DNA of 64,000 nucleotides, from NCBI GenBank assembly GCA_009760855.2, contig WPIO01000037.1, forward strand, positions 1,612,001-1,676,000, in the 5' to 3' direction. A program made the translations under genes and the position numbers. Of the stretch, positions 1 to 9,839 are shown in pieces. How positions within the stretch are numbered: the stretch's first letter is position 1; every line of letters begins with the position of its first letter. Below the pieces are notes generated by a model. The model was not told the origin of the DNA and did not search any database. It was given only the letters and a program-made list of their open reading frames with translations. This stretch comes from Cristatella mucedo (taxonomy: Eukaryota > Bryozoa > Phylactolaemata > Cristatellidae).

Positions 1-44
1 TCAAACAGCTACTGTCCTTTTTTCACACCACAGCCGGGTAAAGG

Positions 45-180
45 TAAAGGTTAGCTGATTCAAAGGTACATCTATATAGACGAACAAGAGCCCTACCAGC
101 TACCGCCACCGCTTGCAGTGGGCAATAAAGGATCGCCCATTGCAGGACTTGAACCAACGACCTGGGTCGTGTGACGAACG
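45..180 (-). repeat. tRNA-derived SINE, family B, fragment
   Basis: The reverse complement has a tRNA-like B box (GGTTCAAGTCC) followed by a body ending in CTATATAGATGTACC and a TTTGAATCAGCTAA tail. The same body occurs at 5.16, 6.65, 9.33, 24.05, 51.93 and 61.6 kb, so it is an interspersed retroposon and not a tRNA gene. Family assignment rests on copies within this window. Confidence 0.6.
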
Positions 181-404
181 AAAGCAAAATATGGTTGCTC
201 CTGCTAAACAAATATAATTCATTTGCATTGCACCCTAAGAGAACTTTATCTCTATGTAAGCGCTCCACATATGTAATGCAACGTATCTCCGTCTGTAACT
301 CCACAAAGCTACAAAGACCGGATGTGGACGCTACACAGGAGGGTTTCGTATAGCACACTCACAGCCTAAGCGGCTTTCGGTGCTCATTCAGTAGCCAACA
401 GATT

Positions 405-515
405 TCAAGACATATGCCATCGGGCTCGAGCCCACGACCTTAGGTCATCAAATAAATTAACCTTGAACTTGGTCAAACCGAACACCTTAGCCACTGAGCA
501 AAACCAGCTAGGGCA
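405..515 (-). repeat. tRNA-derived SINE, family A, diverged
   Basis: The segment keeps the GGGCTCGAGCCC B-box region, a 'gcaccttagccactgagcaaaacc' A-box side and the 'catatgcc' body of family A. It is more diverged than the copies at 1.8, 6.5 and 8.0 kb and its LINE-like tail is poorly preserved. Confidence 0.5.
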
Positions 516-704
516 ACAAAACTCATTGCATGTTTTCACACGGAGTGACAGGACAGTGGGTAGATATGCCTACCGATATATAGGTGCTGTCTTAAGTTTA
601 AGCAACCTGCCAAACTTACAGAACAGTTTGTGGCTTTCTCTAGTAATTTATCCAGAACTCCTCTCAGAATGCATCACTTCGAATGTTCAGATAGCCATGG
701 TGAT

Positions 705-710
705 AGATAT

Positions 711-765
<55 letters not shown>

Positions 766-800
766 TAGATAGATATAGATATATATATATAGATATATAA
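705..800. repeat. (AT)n microsatellite
   Basis: A nearly uninterrupted run of AT dinucleotides with short GATA interruptions at its right end. Open frames across it encode only Tyr-Ile repeats and are not genes. Confidence 0.95.
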
Positions 801-889
801 CATGGCATGCTTCAGTTTTCAATTTTAAATTACTTAGGCTGATAGGAAATCGTTCCAACATAATTTCTGATCACTTTTTGTAGGTGAGT

Positions 890-1807
890 TGGCATGGACG
901 CCATGATCCTCATGCATAATTCTGAAGCAAATCTGGGTGTCATGTTCCAAAGTGACATTTCGTTAGACGACCACATCAGCTCCACGGTCAAGTCTACTTT
1001 CAGCTACATAACTTGCTAAAATTCGGGCTAGCTTAGATAAGGATACCACGTCTAAGTTGGTCCATGCACTTGTGACACCCCGTCTTGACATCTAAAAAAA
1101 AAATATAATTCATTTATGTAGCGCCCTAAGAGAACTTAATTTCTATTCAGGCGTAACTCACTGCTTGCTGGTCTACCGGCATGTGCAATCAGGTGCTTAC
1201 AGCTGGTGCAAAACTCTGCAGCTAGGCTTGTCTGTCGTGAGCGGCGCAGTTGCCACATCACACCACTTCTCGCCGGCCTGCACTAGCTCCCAGTCAAGCA
1301 ACACATCGACTTCAATGTTGTCACTCATTTTTAGGTCCCTTCATTCTTTGGCTCCAGCCTACCTATCAGATCTACTCCCCCAACATCGTGCCACCTGCTT
1401 TTCGGAATCCAACAGTTTACCCATACCTCGTACAGATCCCCAATTCTTTGGAGACCGTGCATTTAGTTCGTATGCTCACAAAGCCTGGAATTCACTCCCG
1501 ACTTGCGTCACGACAACCGCTGACATGACCATATTTAAAAAGAAACTAAAAATGCACCTATTTTTGACAGCGTTTAGTGGGTCCCTGTGATTCATCCTTT
1601 ATGTGCTTATGTGTGCTGACACTGTTGCATGCTGCCACGAACCACACCTGCATACTGACCCTGTGAATGTCACCCCTAACCATGTTATTCATGCTGTTTA
1701 TCAAGCATGATATTGCCACTCAGATCGTGTTTCCTTTGCAGCAAATGTAAAGCACATAGAAAGAGATTGAGTTCCCTGAAGGTGCTTTATAAAGTGTATT
1801 ATTATTA
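890..1807 (+). mobile_element. CR1/L2-like LINE, 3' fragment
   Basis: This is the 3' part of the LINE family whose fullest copy is at 56.9-59.9 kb: the end of the reverse transcriptase ORF (protein motifs NSAARL, AFSSYAHKAWNSLPT, FKKKLK.HLF), the 3' UTR and a terminal ATT repeat after 'aaagtgtatt'. A 60-bp piece (about 1092-1151) with the family A SINE / LINE tail in minus orientation is inserted in the coding part. The copy is 5'-truncated and contains stops. Confidence 0.85.
1092..1151 (-). repeat. SINE/LINE tail nested in a LINE copy
   Basis: An A-rich segment plus 'atataattcatttatgtagcgccctaagagaacttaat...' interrupts LINE coding sequence between 'cttgacatc' and 'taactcactgctt', which are contiguous in other LINE copies. 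It is a short 5'-truncated retroposon in the opposite orientation to its host LINE. Confidence 0.7.
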
Positions 1808-1808
1808 T

Positions 1809-1937
1809 ATATACAATTCATGTATATAGCGCCCCAAGAGAACTTAATCTCTATTCAAGCGCTTCACATATGCCTCGGGGCTCGAGCCCACGAACTCAGT
1901 CAGACCTTGGTCGGGGCGAGCACCTTAACCGCTAGAC

Positions 1938-1940
<3 letters not shown>
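1809..1940 (-). repeat. tRNA-derived SINE, family A
   Basis: Read on the minus strand, a tRNA-like head (A-box region 'tctagcggttaaggtgct', B box GGCTCGAGCCCC) is joined to a tail 'gcgcttgaatagagattaagttctcttggggcgctatata' that matches the LINE 3' end in this window. It directly abuts the LINE at 0.9-1.8 kb and an (AT)n tract. Confidence 0.8.

Positions 1941-2028
<88 letters not shown>
1941..2028. repeat. (AT)n microsatellite
   Basis: Two AT-dinucleotide runs separated by a short 'cataataatat' spacer, immediately next to the family A SINE head. Confidence 0.95.
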
Positions 2029-2029
<1 letters not shown>

Positions 2030-2079
2030 CATTATTATAAGCAACCTTCTTGCCAGCATTGACACGGAGGCTCAAATCC

Positions 2080-2999
2080 AATATCTCGGAGCCTCAAATA
2101 AGATATCTCCCACAGTAACACGAGTAGCAGCAAATCCTACACTTTGCTCCAAAGCTTCCTAAAGGTTTTCGAAGGGTTTAACATCAGTACTCAAGACTGG
2201 ACATGGTAATACAGTTAGTAGTAGAGGATACCAGTGATCCGGACCATCTTCGAAGAATTCTCTCACCGACAGTACGTTGTGTTTAGGATAATTTTCCTGT
2301 CGCCAATAATTAACAATCTAGCCCTCTCAACAACAATGTATGCTGACTAATAATGCCATTTATGTGAGTTCTGGCTTTAGTTGCTTTGCAGCCACCCCAT
2401 ACTATCACGTCACTGTCACCGAACTGCAAAGTCTTCCGAAGGCAGTCGCGTCGGTATGCTGCATCAAAGTTTAAATAGGCTTTCCTTCTTGTATTGAAAA
2501 TGGTAATTTTCAATTGACCAGTCCAGACAATTCTGGCAGTCAGCCAAGATCCAGTGGTGGTAGGTCACTCGCTCGGTGCGGGTGGCTCAATTTTGCTTTT
2601 TAGTAAGCAAGGGTTTACGGTGGGCAATCCACGGTGTAAAAGTAAAAATCCATGTGCCCAGTATGCCACGATGGTGTAATCCCCCTCCATCCCCCAGAAT
2701 ACTCAGCTATGGCCAGTCACATGTTGAAGTATCCTAGCAACATTTTTTTCAGGAGCCAAATTGTTCCTAAAGGCTTGCATTTTCATGGCCCGGTCACCCC
2801 TATCATTTGTTAGCCAAGGATGACAACATCGCTCCCTCATTTCTATCGTTTCGGGTTCCAACTGCTTCTTGATAGTGTAGGGCACAGACTGCTCGGGAAT
2901 TATAAAGGCTCGAGTAATACTGTTATAGTCTGCTGAATGTAATCCCCGCTCTGGGATTTTTGCTTTCGTGAACGCAGAAATCTCCCTTATTTTGCCCAT
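2080..2999 (-). pseudogene. Tc1/mariner-like transposase, degraded
   Basis: Minus-strand fragments in order resemble a Tc1-type DDE transposase. At 2999-2703 the start MGKIREISAFTKAKI and LHSADYNSI match the N-terminal helix-turn-helix of the family, followed by an RGDRAM..AFRNNLA region. At 2513-2310, RRDCLRKTLQFG and VIVWGG match the conserved C..T...GG.SVMVWG catalytic-core motif. Further downstream ENYPKHN resembles the D-P-K-H motif. Stops and frame changes separate the pieces, so the gene is dead. Terminal inverted repeats were not recognised. Assignment is by motif memory. Confidence 0.65.
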
Positions 3000-3330
3000 C
3001 TCTCAGAGCTACGTTGGCTATTCTACCCTCTTCAAATTTGGTCACAAGTCATCTAGACCAGCTTTCTGGGAAATGTCACTGCGCTGACAAAAGGCGCTTT
3101 AGCGTTCGATGCTTGCGCCATTTTAGCAAGGTTTGCCAACATTGATGGGACACCGTTTTAATGCATTTTCTACTTCAGGTAATTACTCTCCAGAATAATT
3201 TGCTTCTCCTGCTCCCGGACGCATGCGAAGTACTTTGCTTAGTATAGCCATGATAGTATAGACATGATGAATAATGAGATTTGCTGCATCTTAGCCAGTA
3301 GTCCCGTCGGGAAAGGTCTTACTCGTCAGG

Positions 3331-3412
3331 TTTGCAGACTGCAGCCTCAAGGCCGAGGTGAAGCTGGCAGATTTGCAGACTGCAGCCTCAAGGCCGAGGT
3401 GAAGCTGGCAGA
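3331..3412. repeat. 41-bp tandem duplication
   Basis: The unit beginning tttgcagactgcagcctcaa occurs twice in direct tandem (3331-3371 and 3372-3412) with no differences seen. It lies just downstream of CCDC47-like exon 2, inside the next intron. Confidence 0.95.
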
Positions 3413-3536
3413 CAGACCATGCCGCGTGTCTCTTTCCGGTCATGCCACCACACCAAACTGTCCTCGTGCGCGCAGCGAGCAAACCGTGGGCGCCGACTGC
3501 TGCAAGTGCCCACGCGCGTGCAGCTGCAGCACTCAC

Positions 3537-5730
3537 TTCCACGGTCACATCGGCGGCGTCTTCATCGTCGTCGCCGCCGGCAGGCGCCTCTTCCGGCGTC
3601 TTCGCCTTCTCGCCGGCTCCACTGCCCGAGCCCTTTCTGTCTACATCGGCAGTGGCCTTGCTTGCTTTCGGCGCACTTTCATATTCTGCAACGGCCACGT
3701 TGACTCACAACGCGTGCACATCGGCCGTCGATATCCGGTCAGGGTCACAGTAGGGTGTGAGCCGCCGAGGTGCCCGTGCTTCTGCGTTCGGCAAAGAGCG
3801 GTGCTCCAGGTTAATCACCGCTCGCTTTCACGAACATTTATTGCGAATACTTTGGGCACTGCCTAGCAGCGGTTCAAGCTAAAACAGGAAGCCGTTGGCC
3901 TAAGCTAGACTAGTTAGCTACTATGCCCCCAAAGCTTGGAACTCACTACAGACTGACACCCCGTCATGTTGCCTAATTTGACGGCTTACAAATGCAAAAA
4001 AGAAAAAAAAAGTAACAGGAGGAACATGTTAGCAGACTCACTGACCATGAAACCACAAAATGGGTCGTTAAGTGCAAGAGCATGTTAACCCATAAGTACC
4101 GGGCCTGCTAGACCCGGTCGCCTGGCAGCTCGGCCTGGCAGCTCAGGAAGCAGGACTACTAGGGCGGACTCACTCTGCAGTGCACTGTGAGAGGGGTCGG
4201 GTCGCCAGAAAACTTGCTAGCCAACCTTCAAGAAGACTTGAACAGGTCACTAGCAGGAAGTTAGTAAACCGGAAGCTACGCATTAACAAACGACAAATTT
4301 ACCGATCTCGGCAACATATTCAACTTGCATTCCAACCTGTTGAACCTTGCTATCATCGAGGTACAGGTTTGCAGCTTGTCGAGGATCTTTTCTTTGTGAC
4401 TCGGAAACAGCTTCATTTACAGTGTAGCTCCGTGCCTTGTAAATCATACAGCTCGGCCAATACTTGACAGCTCGATGTGAAATTTCAAATGTGAGTTCAG
4501 CTCTGCTTGTACATCACTGCAGGTGTTCATTCCTGATTTCGGTTGTTTAAGTTTTGCTATACATGTCATCAAACGTGCTTGAATTTTATATTGAGTAATC
4601 ATGGACACGTATAGCAAAATGCATCAAAATCAGAAATGAAATCCTGCCGTTGTGCACAAGCAGAGCTGAACTAAAAATTTGAAATTTCACATGGATCGGT
4701 AGAATATTAGCCGAGTGATAGAATTTATAAGGAACAAATGCAGCACTGTAAAAAAAGGTGCTTTCAAGTCAGAAAAATATCCGCAACAAGCTGCAAACAT
4801 GTGTATTGATGCATCAAAGTTCAACAAGTTGGGATAAAAGGTGCATATGATGCTGAGATCGGTAAATTTATTTGCTGATATGTCGCTTCCGGGTTCCACG
4901 TTTGACATGGTTTGCACAACCTTTTGTCCTTATATGTAGAAATCGCCAACACTTCCGATCGCATTTCTAACATGCTTTGTCTTCTGAAAGGTGCACTAAA
5001 CAAATATTTGATTTTTGGATACATTTTTGCAGCACTTTCTTGTCATTTACCCTTAAACAGAAGCTAAAAATGTACCTTTTCCACATAGCACTTGCTAGGT
5101 CCTAGTGAATTGTCCTGCGTGTGCTTATGCGAGCTGATAATGAATATGCTACCAGGGTCTCAGCTGAGGTTTAAGGAGCCCGCTCTTCACGACCCGGGTC
5201 GTGGGTTCGAGTCCTGCAGTTGCCCACTGAACACGTCGGAGAATGCCGTTAAGGCTCTTCTGTTGCCACAATATAAATGAGGCTGCTGAATCAGCTAATG
5301 TTCAAACCAATAACCACATTGACATGCTTCCTTCACAACACATGTAAAGTGCCTGGAAAGGATCTAAGTTCTTTGAGAGTGCTGCACAGATTTATTATTA
5401 TTATCATTTCTGCTCTAATGTTAGCTACGAGCTTGGATCGAAGGCAGTCAGCTTCTTTAATCGAGATCGAACAAGGTCCAACTTCCTCGAATGCAAGGCT
5501 CGAACGAATATCTGCCAAGTGATTCTGGTGTGCAACTCGGCTGGGTGAAGTTAATATAGCTTGTGGCACAACTGTAACCGACTGAACGCACAGCAGCAGC
5601 AAAGCGTCTTACCGTCGTCTTCGAACTCCTCAAATTCGGCAAACTCGGTGTCTTCGTTTGCCGATCTTGCTCGCGTAAAAAACAGCAGCGAACAGAGGAG
5701 GAGGATGTTAAGCATCGTCAGCGGATTCAT
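3537..5730 (-). CDS. CCDC47: CCDC47-like ER protein, exons 1-2 (partial gene)
   Basis: Two exons are visible. Exon 1 (5730-5613) starts at ATG with a signal peptide (MNPLTMLNILLLCSLLFFTRA) followed by an acidic stretch containing the FAEFEEFEDD motif, then a GTAAGA donor in phase 1. Exon 2 (3685-3537) follows a TTGCAG acceptor and has a GTGAGT donor; joined, the frame continues through a Lys/Ala/Gly-rich and then acidic segment (GGDDDEDAADVTVE). CCDC47 proteins (PAT complex at the ER translocon) begin with a signal peptide and an acidic luminal region containing a similar FAEFED motif. The conserved membrane domain is not in this window, so the gene continues leftwards or is interrupted. The 1.9-kb intron holds a foldback element, a LINE end and a SINE. 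Exon calls are good; the family name is a strong inference from a short region. Confidence 0.7.
4228..4970. mobile_element. Foldback element with long imperfect inverted repeats
   Basis: The left arm (about 4228-4560) and the right arm (about 4610-4970) are imperfect reverse complements along their whole length. For example 'tttgcagcttgtcgaggat' pairs with 'atatccgcaacaagctgcaaa', and 'gtgaaatttcaaa'-type ends meet near the centre. The central spacer is about 50 bp. A related copy lies at about 55.09-55.64 kb, so it is an interspersed family. No transposase is encoded. It lies in the first intron of the CCDC47-like gene. Confidence 0.8.
5045..5408 (+). mobile_element. LINE 3' end with nested SINE
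   Basis: The sequence 'gaagctaaaaatgtacctttt...cttatgcgagctgata' and then 'cacatgtaaagtgcctggaaaggatctaagttctttgagagtgc' plus an ATT tail is a diverged 3' end of the local LINE family. It is split by a family B SINE at about 5158-5300. Confidence 0.7.
5158..5300 (+). repeat. tRNA-derived SINE, family B
   Basis: A head with B box GGTTCGAGTCC is followed by 'ctgcag..gcccact', then 'gccgttaaggctcttctg...atataaatgaggctgctgaatcagctaa'. It is the reference plus-strand copy of family B, inserted in a LINE 3' end. Confidence 0.8.
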
Positions 5731-5799
5731 CCTGACAATGAAATGAGGACGGCATCAGTGAGTGACCAGAGACACGTCCCACTGTTAACGCAGTTGCAC

Positions 5800-6450
5800 C
5801 CTCACTAGGTGGACAAGCTACAATACAGTCTGGGCAATACGTTATGGAAAACGCCACTCCTGCAAAAGACCTGCAGTCAAGACGACGGGATTACGCTCTA
5901 TAGTATGCACGCAGCTATTGACGTGACACGACCACACATGCTCATTATGCCAGCAACAAGGAATAAGCACCTGCGGATGCAGTGGTTGTGTTTCGAATCG
6001 GGCAGAAGGCAGTGATTAGAACATGGCGCTAACCTGGCGAGTAACGCAGACATGTACACGGCAAGCAAAGCAAAAGCCAATAACAATGGATAAAAGATGA
6101 GTGGCCGCTTTAATTAGATCTTATACTTAGCACTGAAGCGACCGAATGCATGCCTTCCAACAGACGCTGCCTCAAAGGCAGCAACCTATCAGCCGGGGGC
6201 ACTAAACGGTCCTCGTAGGAATAGTGAGGAGAGCTTCCCAGACTCTGCGACAACAGAGGTCATACACCCGGCCAAAAAATACTCGCAGCCCAAGAGTCAG
6301 GATGAGCATATAAAATCCATATCGTAAGAAATCGTGGTAAAAACAAAATCACACGGTTGTATCGATATTGGGAAGTAACAGCTGCTATGAATCAGTGCAT
6401 GCCGTTATCTCAGCCTGCCTGCTTATTGCATATGTAGGTAGTATGAATAT
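5800..6450. other. Unassigned region
   Basis: I see no gene, known repeat or RNA here. Short open frames have no recognisable similarity. It is upstream of CCDC47-like exon 1 and could contain that gene's promoter, but no element was identified. Confidence 0.3.
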
Positions 6451-6454
6451 ATTA

Positions 6455-6605
6455 TAAATATAGTTCATTTATATAGCGCCCCAAGAGAACTTAATCACTA
6501 TTCAGGCGCTTCACATATGCCTCGGGGCTCGAGCCCACGACCTCAGCCAGACCTTGGTCCCCCGGGGCGAGCACCTTAACCGCTGGACCAAACCAGCTCG
6601 GCGTA
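6455..6605 (-). repeat. tRNA-derived SINE, family A
   Basis: On the minus strand it runs from 'gctggtttggtccagcggttaaggtgct' through GGCTCGAGCCCC to the tail 'gcgcctgaatagtgattaagttctcttggggcgctatataaatgaa'. It is nearly identical to the copies at 1.81 and 8.01 kb. Confidence 0.85.
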
Positions 6606-6649
6606 GTATGAGGCCATTCGGTGGCTTCCGGGGTCTTCGCCCAGGATGG

Positions 6650-6795
6650 ATGTAAGGTACTCCCCCTTATCACGACCCCGGGCCGTGAGTTCAAGTGCTG
6701 CAGCGGTTAACTATTTTATTATCCACTGCAAGCGGTGGCGATAGCCGTTAAGGCTCTTCTGCAACTATATAAATGAGGTTGTTAAATCAGCTAAA
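6650..6795 (+). repeat. tRNA-derived SINE, family B
   Basis: A head with 'gtgagttcaagtgctgcagcgg', the body 'ccactgcaagcggtggcgatagccgttaaggctcttctgcaactatataaatgaggttgttaaatcagctaa'. It matches the copy at 5.16 kb and lies back to back with a family A SINE. Confidence 0.8.
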
Positions 6796-6957
6796 CTTTT
6801 TTCTAGCAACTAAGGTCATAGCAATTTCTAAAAGAATTTCGTTGCTGCATCTGTGGGCTATTGCATAATAAGAAGCATCAGTTTTGTTCAAATTATCTCT
6901 CTCGACGGGTGCCGTGGATACAGCCAAGGTACATTCAGGCCTGAAGCACCGGGTGAT

Positions 6958-7002
6958 ATATGCCGTGCACATACGCTCAATGACCGTGTGTGCACGGCAT
7001 AT
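6958..7002. repeat. 45-nt hairpin
   Basis: An 18-nt arm (atatgccgtgcacatacg) and its reverse complement with one mismatch flank a 9-nt loop (ctcaatgac). No ORF or T-run terminator accompanies it. Its function is unknown. Confidence 0.8.
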
Positions 7003-7009
7003 GTTGAGA

Positions 7010-8000
7010 ACGTCCGTTTACGGATTTATGGCGCTCTCGTAACTCGCATGTAACTTAGAGCCACGTCTAGACTAAGGCCATGGAGCGAGTATGCGGGTTA
7101 CTGCGGGTTACTTCAGACATTCAGTGCTGCTAAGCAAGCATTCGGCAGCAACTACGGACAGCCTTTGAAGCTCAACGGATGCATTCTATAGCACACGAGT
7201 GTAACGGAGGAAGCATCTTATAAAAATGTAGCTCTAAGTCTGCAGTCCAATACAAAATAGGAGCTCAAAAGTAATCGAAGAGATAAGAGAGAGAAACCAG
7301 CAACCCTTTTATTTTATAACAGCTCAACACAGGCCAAAATTACTGCCATGACCTTCACAGGCTCACGTTCATACGTAACTCAGCTGCTGCAGTAGCAATA
7401 GCTATCAGGTCACCAGGTCATCTCAACACAATACACACTAACCTAAATGAATGAAGAATACAGGACCGAAGGCCACTCTCCGGTGGACGCCATTTCCAGG
7501 CGTATGAGCTTAATAAATACTCTTACTGAACGATGCACGAGTTTTTGGACCTGTTGTGAATACGTACAATACAGTGCATGCTAAACTAGGCATTTATTAT
7601 GTGCCTAGCGGCGATTCTGGACAGACGGTTGATGCAAATCTTCTAATCAAAAGTAAAGAGATTGTGCAAGTGTACACCAGTAAACCGACGGTGAAGGCTT
7701 ACTGGATGGAACCCGTGGACGAAATAGTCAGTGCAGTAAGTTCGATTCCAAAACGGCTGGGTAATTTTCGGAAAGAGAGCACATTCGCAAGACCGATGTC
7801 TAACAGTGCAAGGCATGCACATTTGCTTACAATGCAGCAGGAGAAGAATAGCAACCGGCAGTCACACTTGCCAGCCTTGTGCTGCTACGATTGTACCGAT
7901 TAGCTACAGATTCTCGCAGAGCTAAAAGAAATGAACTCGTCGATTAAGTACGATCATGGAACAAAAGCGCATGAGCAGCCTGAGAACAGAGTTGATGTAA
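7010..8000. other. Unassigned region
   Basis: No recognisable gene was found. A 115-residue open frame on the plus strand (7556-7903) has no family I recognise and no clear splice context, so it is left unannotated. Confidence 0.3.
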
Positions 8001-8007
8001 TTATAAT

Positions 8008-8155
8008 ATAAATATAATTCATTTATATAGCGCCCCAAGAGAACTTAATCTCTATTCAGGCGCTTCACATATGCCTCGGGGCTCGAGCCCACGACCTCAG
8101 TCAGACCTTGGTCGGTGCGAGCACCTTAACCACTGGACCAAACCAGCTCGGCGAT
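8008..8155 (-). repeat. tRNA-derived SINE, family A
   Basis: An almost consensus copy: tail 'atataattcatttatatagcgccccaagagaacttaatctctattcaggcgcttcacatatgcctc', B box and A-box region 'gcaccttaaccactggaccaaaccagctcggcg'. Confidence 0.85.
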
Positions 8156-8269
8156 TGATCTTGGATGAACCTTGGATTCCGTGCCTTATAAACGCAAACT
8201 GTCATTTTAATTCATTGGTTATGATCACATTTCTCAGTTTCCCTTCACATAAGTCATCGTTGCCACGGA

Positions 8270-8860
8270 ACACTAATATCAGTAATAGTAGGTCGTTTGT
8301 ATAGCACCATAAAGACCCAAATCTCGATCCATGCACTATAAACTCACATTGAGAGAATAAATTACCGAGGATAAATGACGAGCACTCGCGTATAATAATA
8401 ATCACATAATCACACTTAAAGCAGCATGCAAAAGCACAGAAGTAGCGTGCTTAGACAAGCATGCACATGCACGCACAGAGGTCACCAGTTAGTAGTAACC
8501 TCTGGTTAGTAATATATACTGACTCATGCACAGATAAGCACATCGGAACAAGCACGTAAGGAGCAAGCCCTCGGGGCCACTGGTTAGTAGGGCACCAGTA
8601 ATACGTCATGAACCGTGCACAGATAAGCACTCAATGCACGCAGTACACAAGTAACAAGATCAGAGGGCCGCAGGGAAAGCTGGATGGAACATATGCACCT
8701 TTAGCAGAGACTTAACATGATACCAAGTCAATGCAATTGGTGACTGAAGCCGGAAGCAAATTCCAGCCCTTCGGTACACATGAACTGAAGGCCAAATCGC
8801 CGAACAATCTCCAACTAGTGTGAGGAATGGTGAACCGATTGGAAGCCAAGGAGCAGATGA
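8270..8860 (-). mobile_element. Old LINE-like remnant
   Basis: Scattered similarity to the minus-strand LINE 3' region (for example 'gccggaagcaaattccagcccttcggtacacatgaactgaaggcc' against the consensus 'gtcgggagtgagttccaggctttgggagcatacgaactaaatgc'). It is heavily diverged and its boundaries are uncertain. Confidence 0.35.
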
Positions 8861-8942
8861 TGCGAGAGCACACTCGATGAGCAAGCAAGTCAAGGACAGG
8901 TGGGCTTATGCGAGGGAGCGTAGTGACCTGTAAGCCTGAGGC

Positions 8943-9212
<270 letters not shown>

Positions 9213-9325
9213 AACAGACAGAGCAATGAAGTCGATTCGGTTGGTTACTGCTTTTCAACGAATATTCTCCATAAATACATTAATTTCACGGCTACAGATT
9301 ACAGGCACCACTTAGACGGTACAAA

Positions 9326-9500
9326 GCCTGCGGATCTCTGCCAAGGGGTAAGGTGCTCCCTGCTCTCGACTCAGGTCTTGGGTTCGACTCCTGCAGCAGG
9401 CGATTCTCTATTGCCAACTGCAAGTGGGAGTGACTGCAGCTGCCTGCAGCTCTTCAGCAAGCTATATAAATTAGGCTGCCAAATCAGATGACCTTTACTT
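9326..9500 (+). repeat. tRNA-derived SINE, family B
   Basis: The head 'aaggggtaaggtgctccctgctctcgactcaggtcttgggttcgactcctgcagcaggcgattctctattgcc' and the tail 'caagctatataaattaggctgccaaatcagatgacc' match family B, with a small insertion in the body. Confidence 0.75.
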
Positions 9501-9737
9501 AAGCTTTCTATTAGCTGTCCCTATCTTTGACTAAAAGACAACGGCCACCGACAGGTGGCTTTGCTCTGTAGGCCTAATTGAGCAATGCTGCTTTCCCTTG
9601 CCACTTGCATCACTGTTGATCACAGCACTGCACGCATCAAACAAACACGGCTTTGCCGCAAGGCCTAGCCCTGCTTGCTACACTCTAGCTTGCCACACAC
9701 ACAATAGCTTGTACCACACCAGCTTGCACCACAGTAG

Positions 9738-9830
9738 CTTTATAATAATAATAATAATGCATTTGCATAGTGCCCTCAGGAGAACTTTATCTCTTTCTAG
9801 GCACTTTACCTATGCTGCAAAGGAAGCTTG
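9738..9830 (-). mobile_element. LINE 3' end fragment
   Basis: An ATT/AAT repeat followed by 'gtgccctcaggagaactttatctctttctaggcactttacctatgctgcaaagga', the reverse complement of the LINE 3' terminus. It is severely 5'-truncated. Confidence 0.75.
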
Positions 9831-9839
9831 CACCTCACG

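Noticed and set aside
3331-3412. CRISPR array
   Set aside because: Only direct tandem repeats without spacers occur here and elsewhere in the window (18.97, 49.34 kb).
3291-3698. A 135-codon minus-strand ORF considered as a SMARCC-like Ala-rich protein
   Set aside because: A GTGAGT donor at 3536 ends the coding part, and the remainder reads through a 41-bp tandem repeat. The upstream part fits exon 2 of the CCDC47-like gene better.
5190-5225. Possible tRNA genes (B-box motifs GGTTCGAGTCC and GGCTCGAGCCC at many sites)
   Set aside because: All belong to repeated SINE heads with conserved non-tRNA bodies; no cloverleaf with an acceptor stem is formed.
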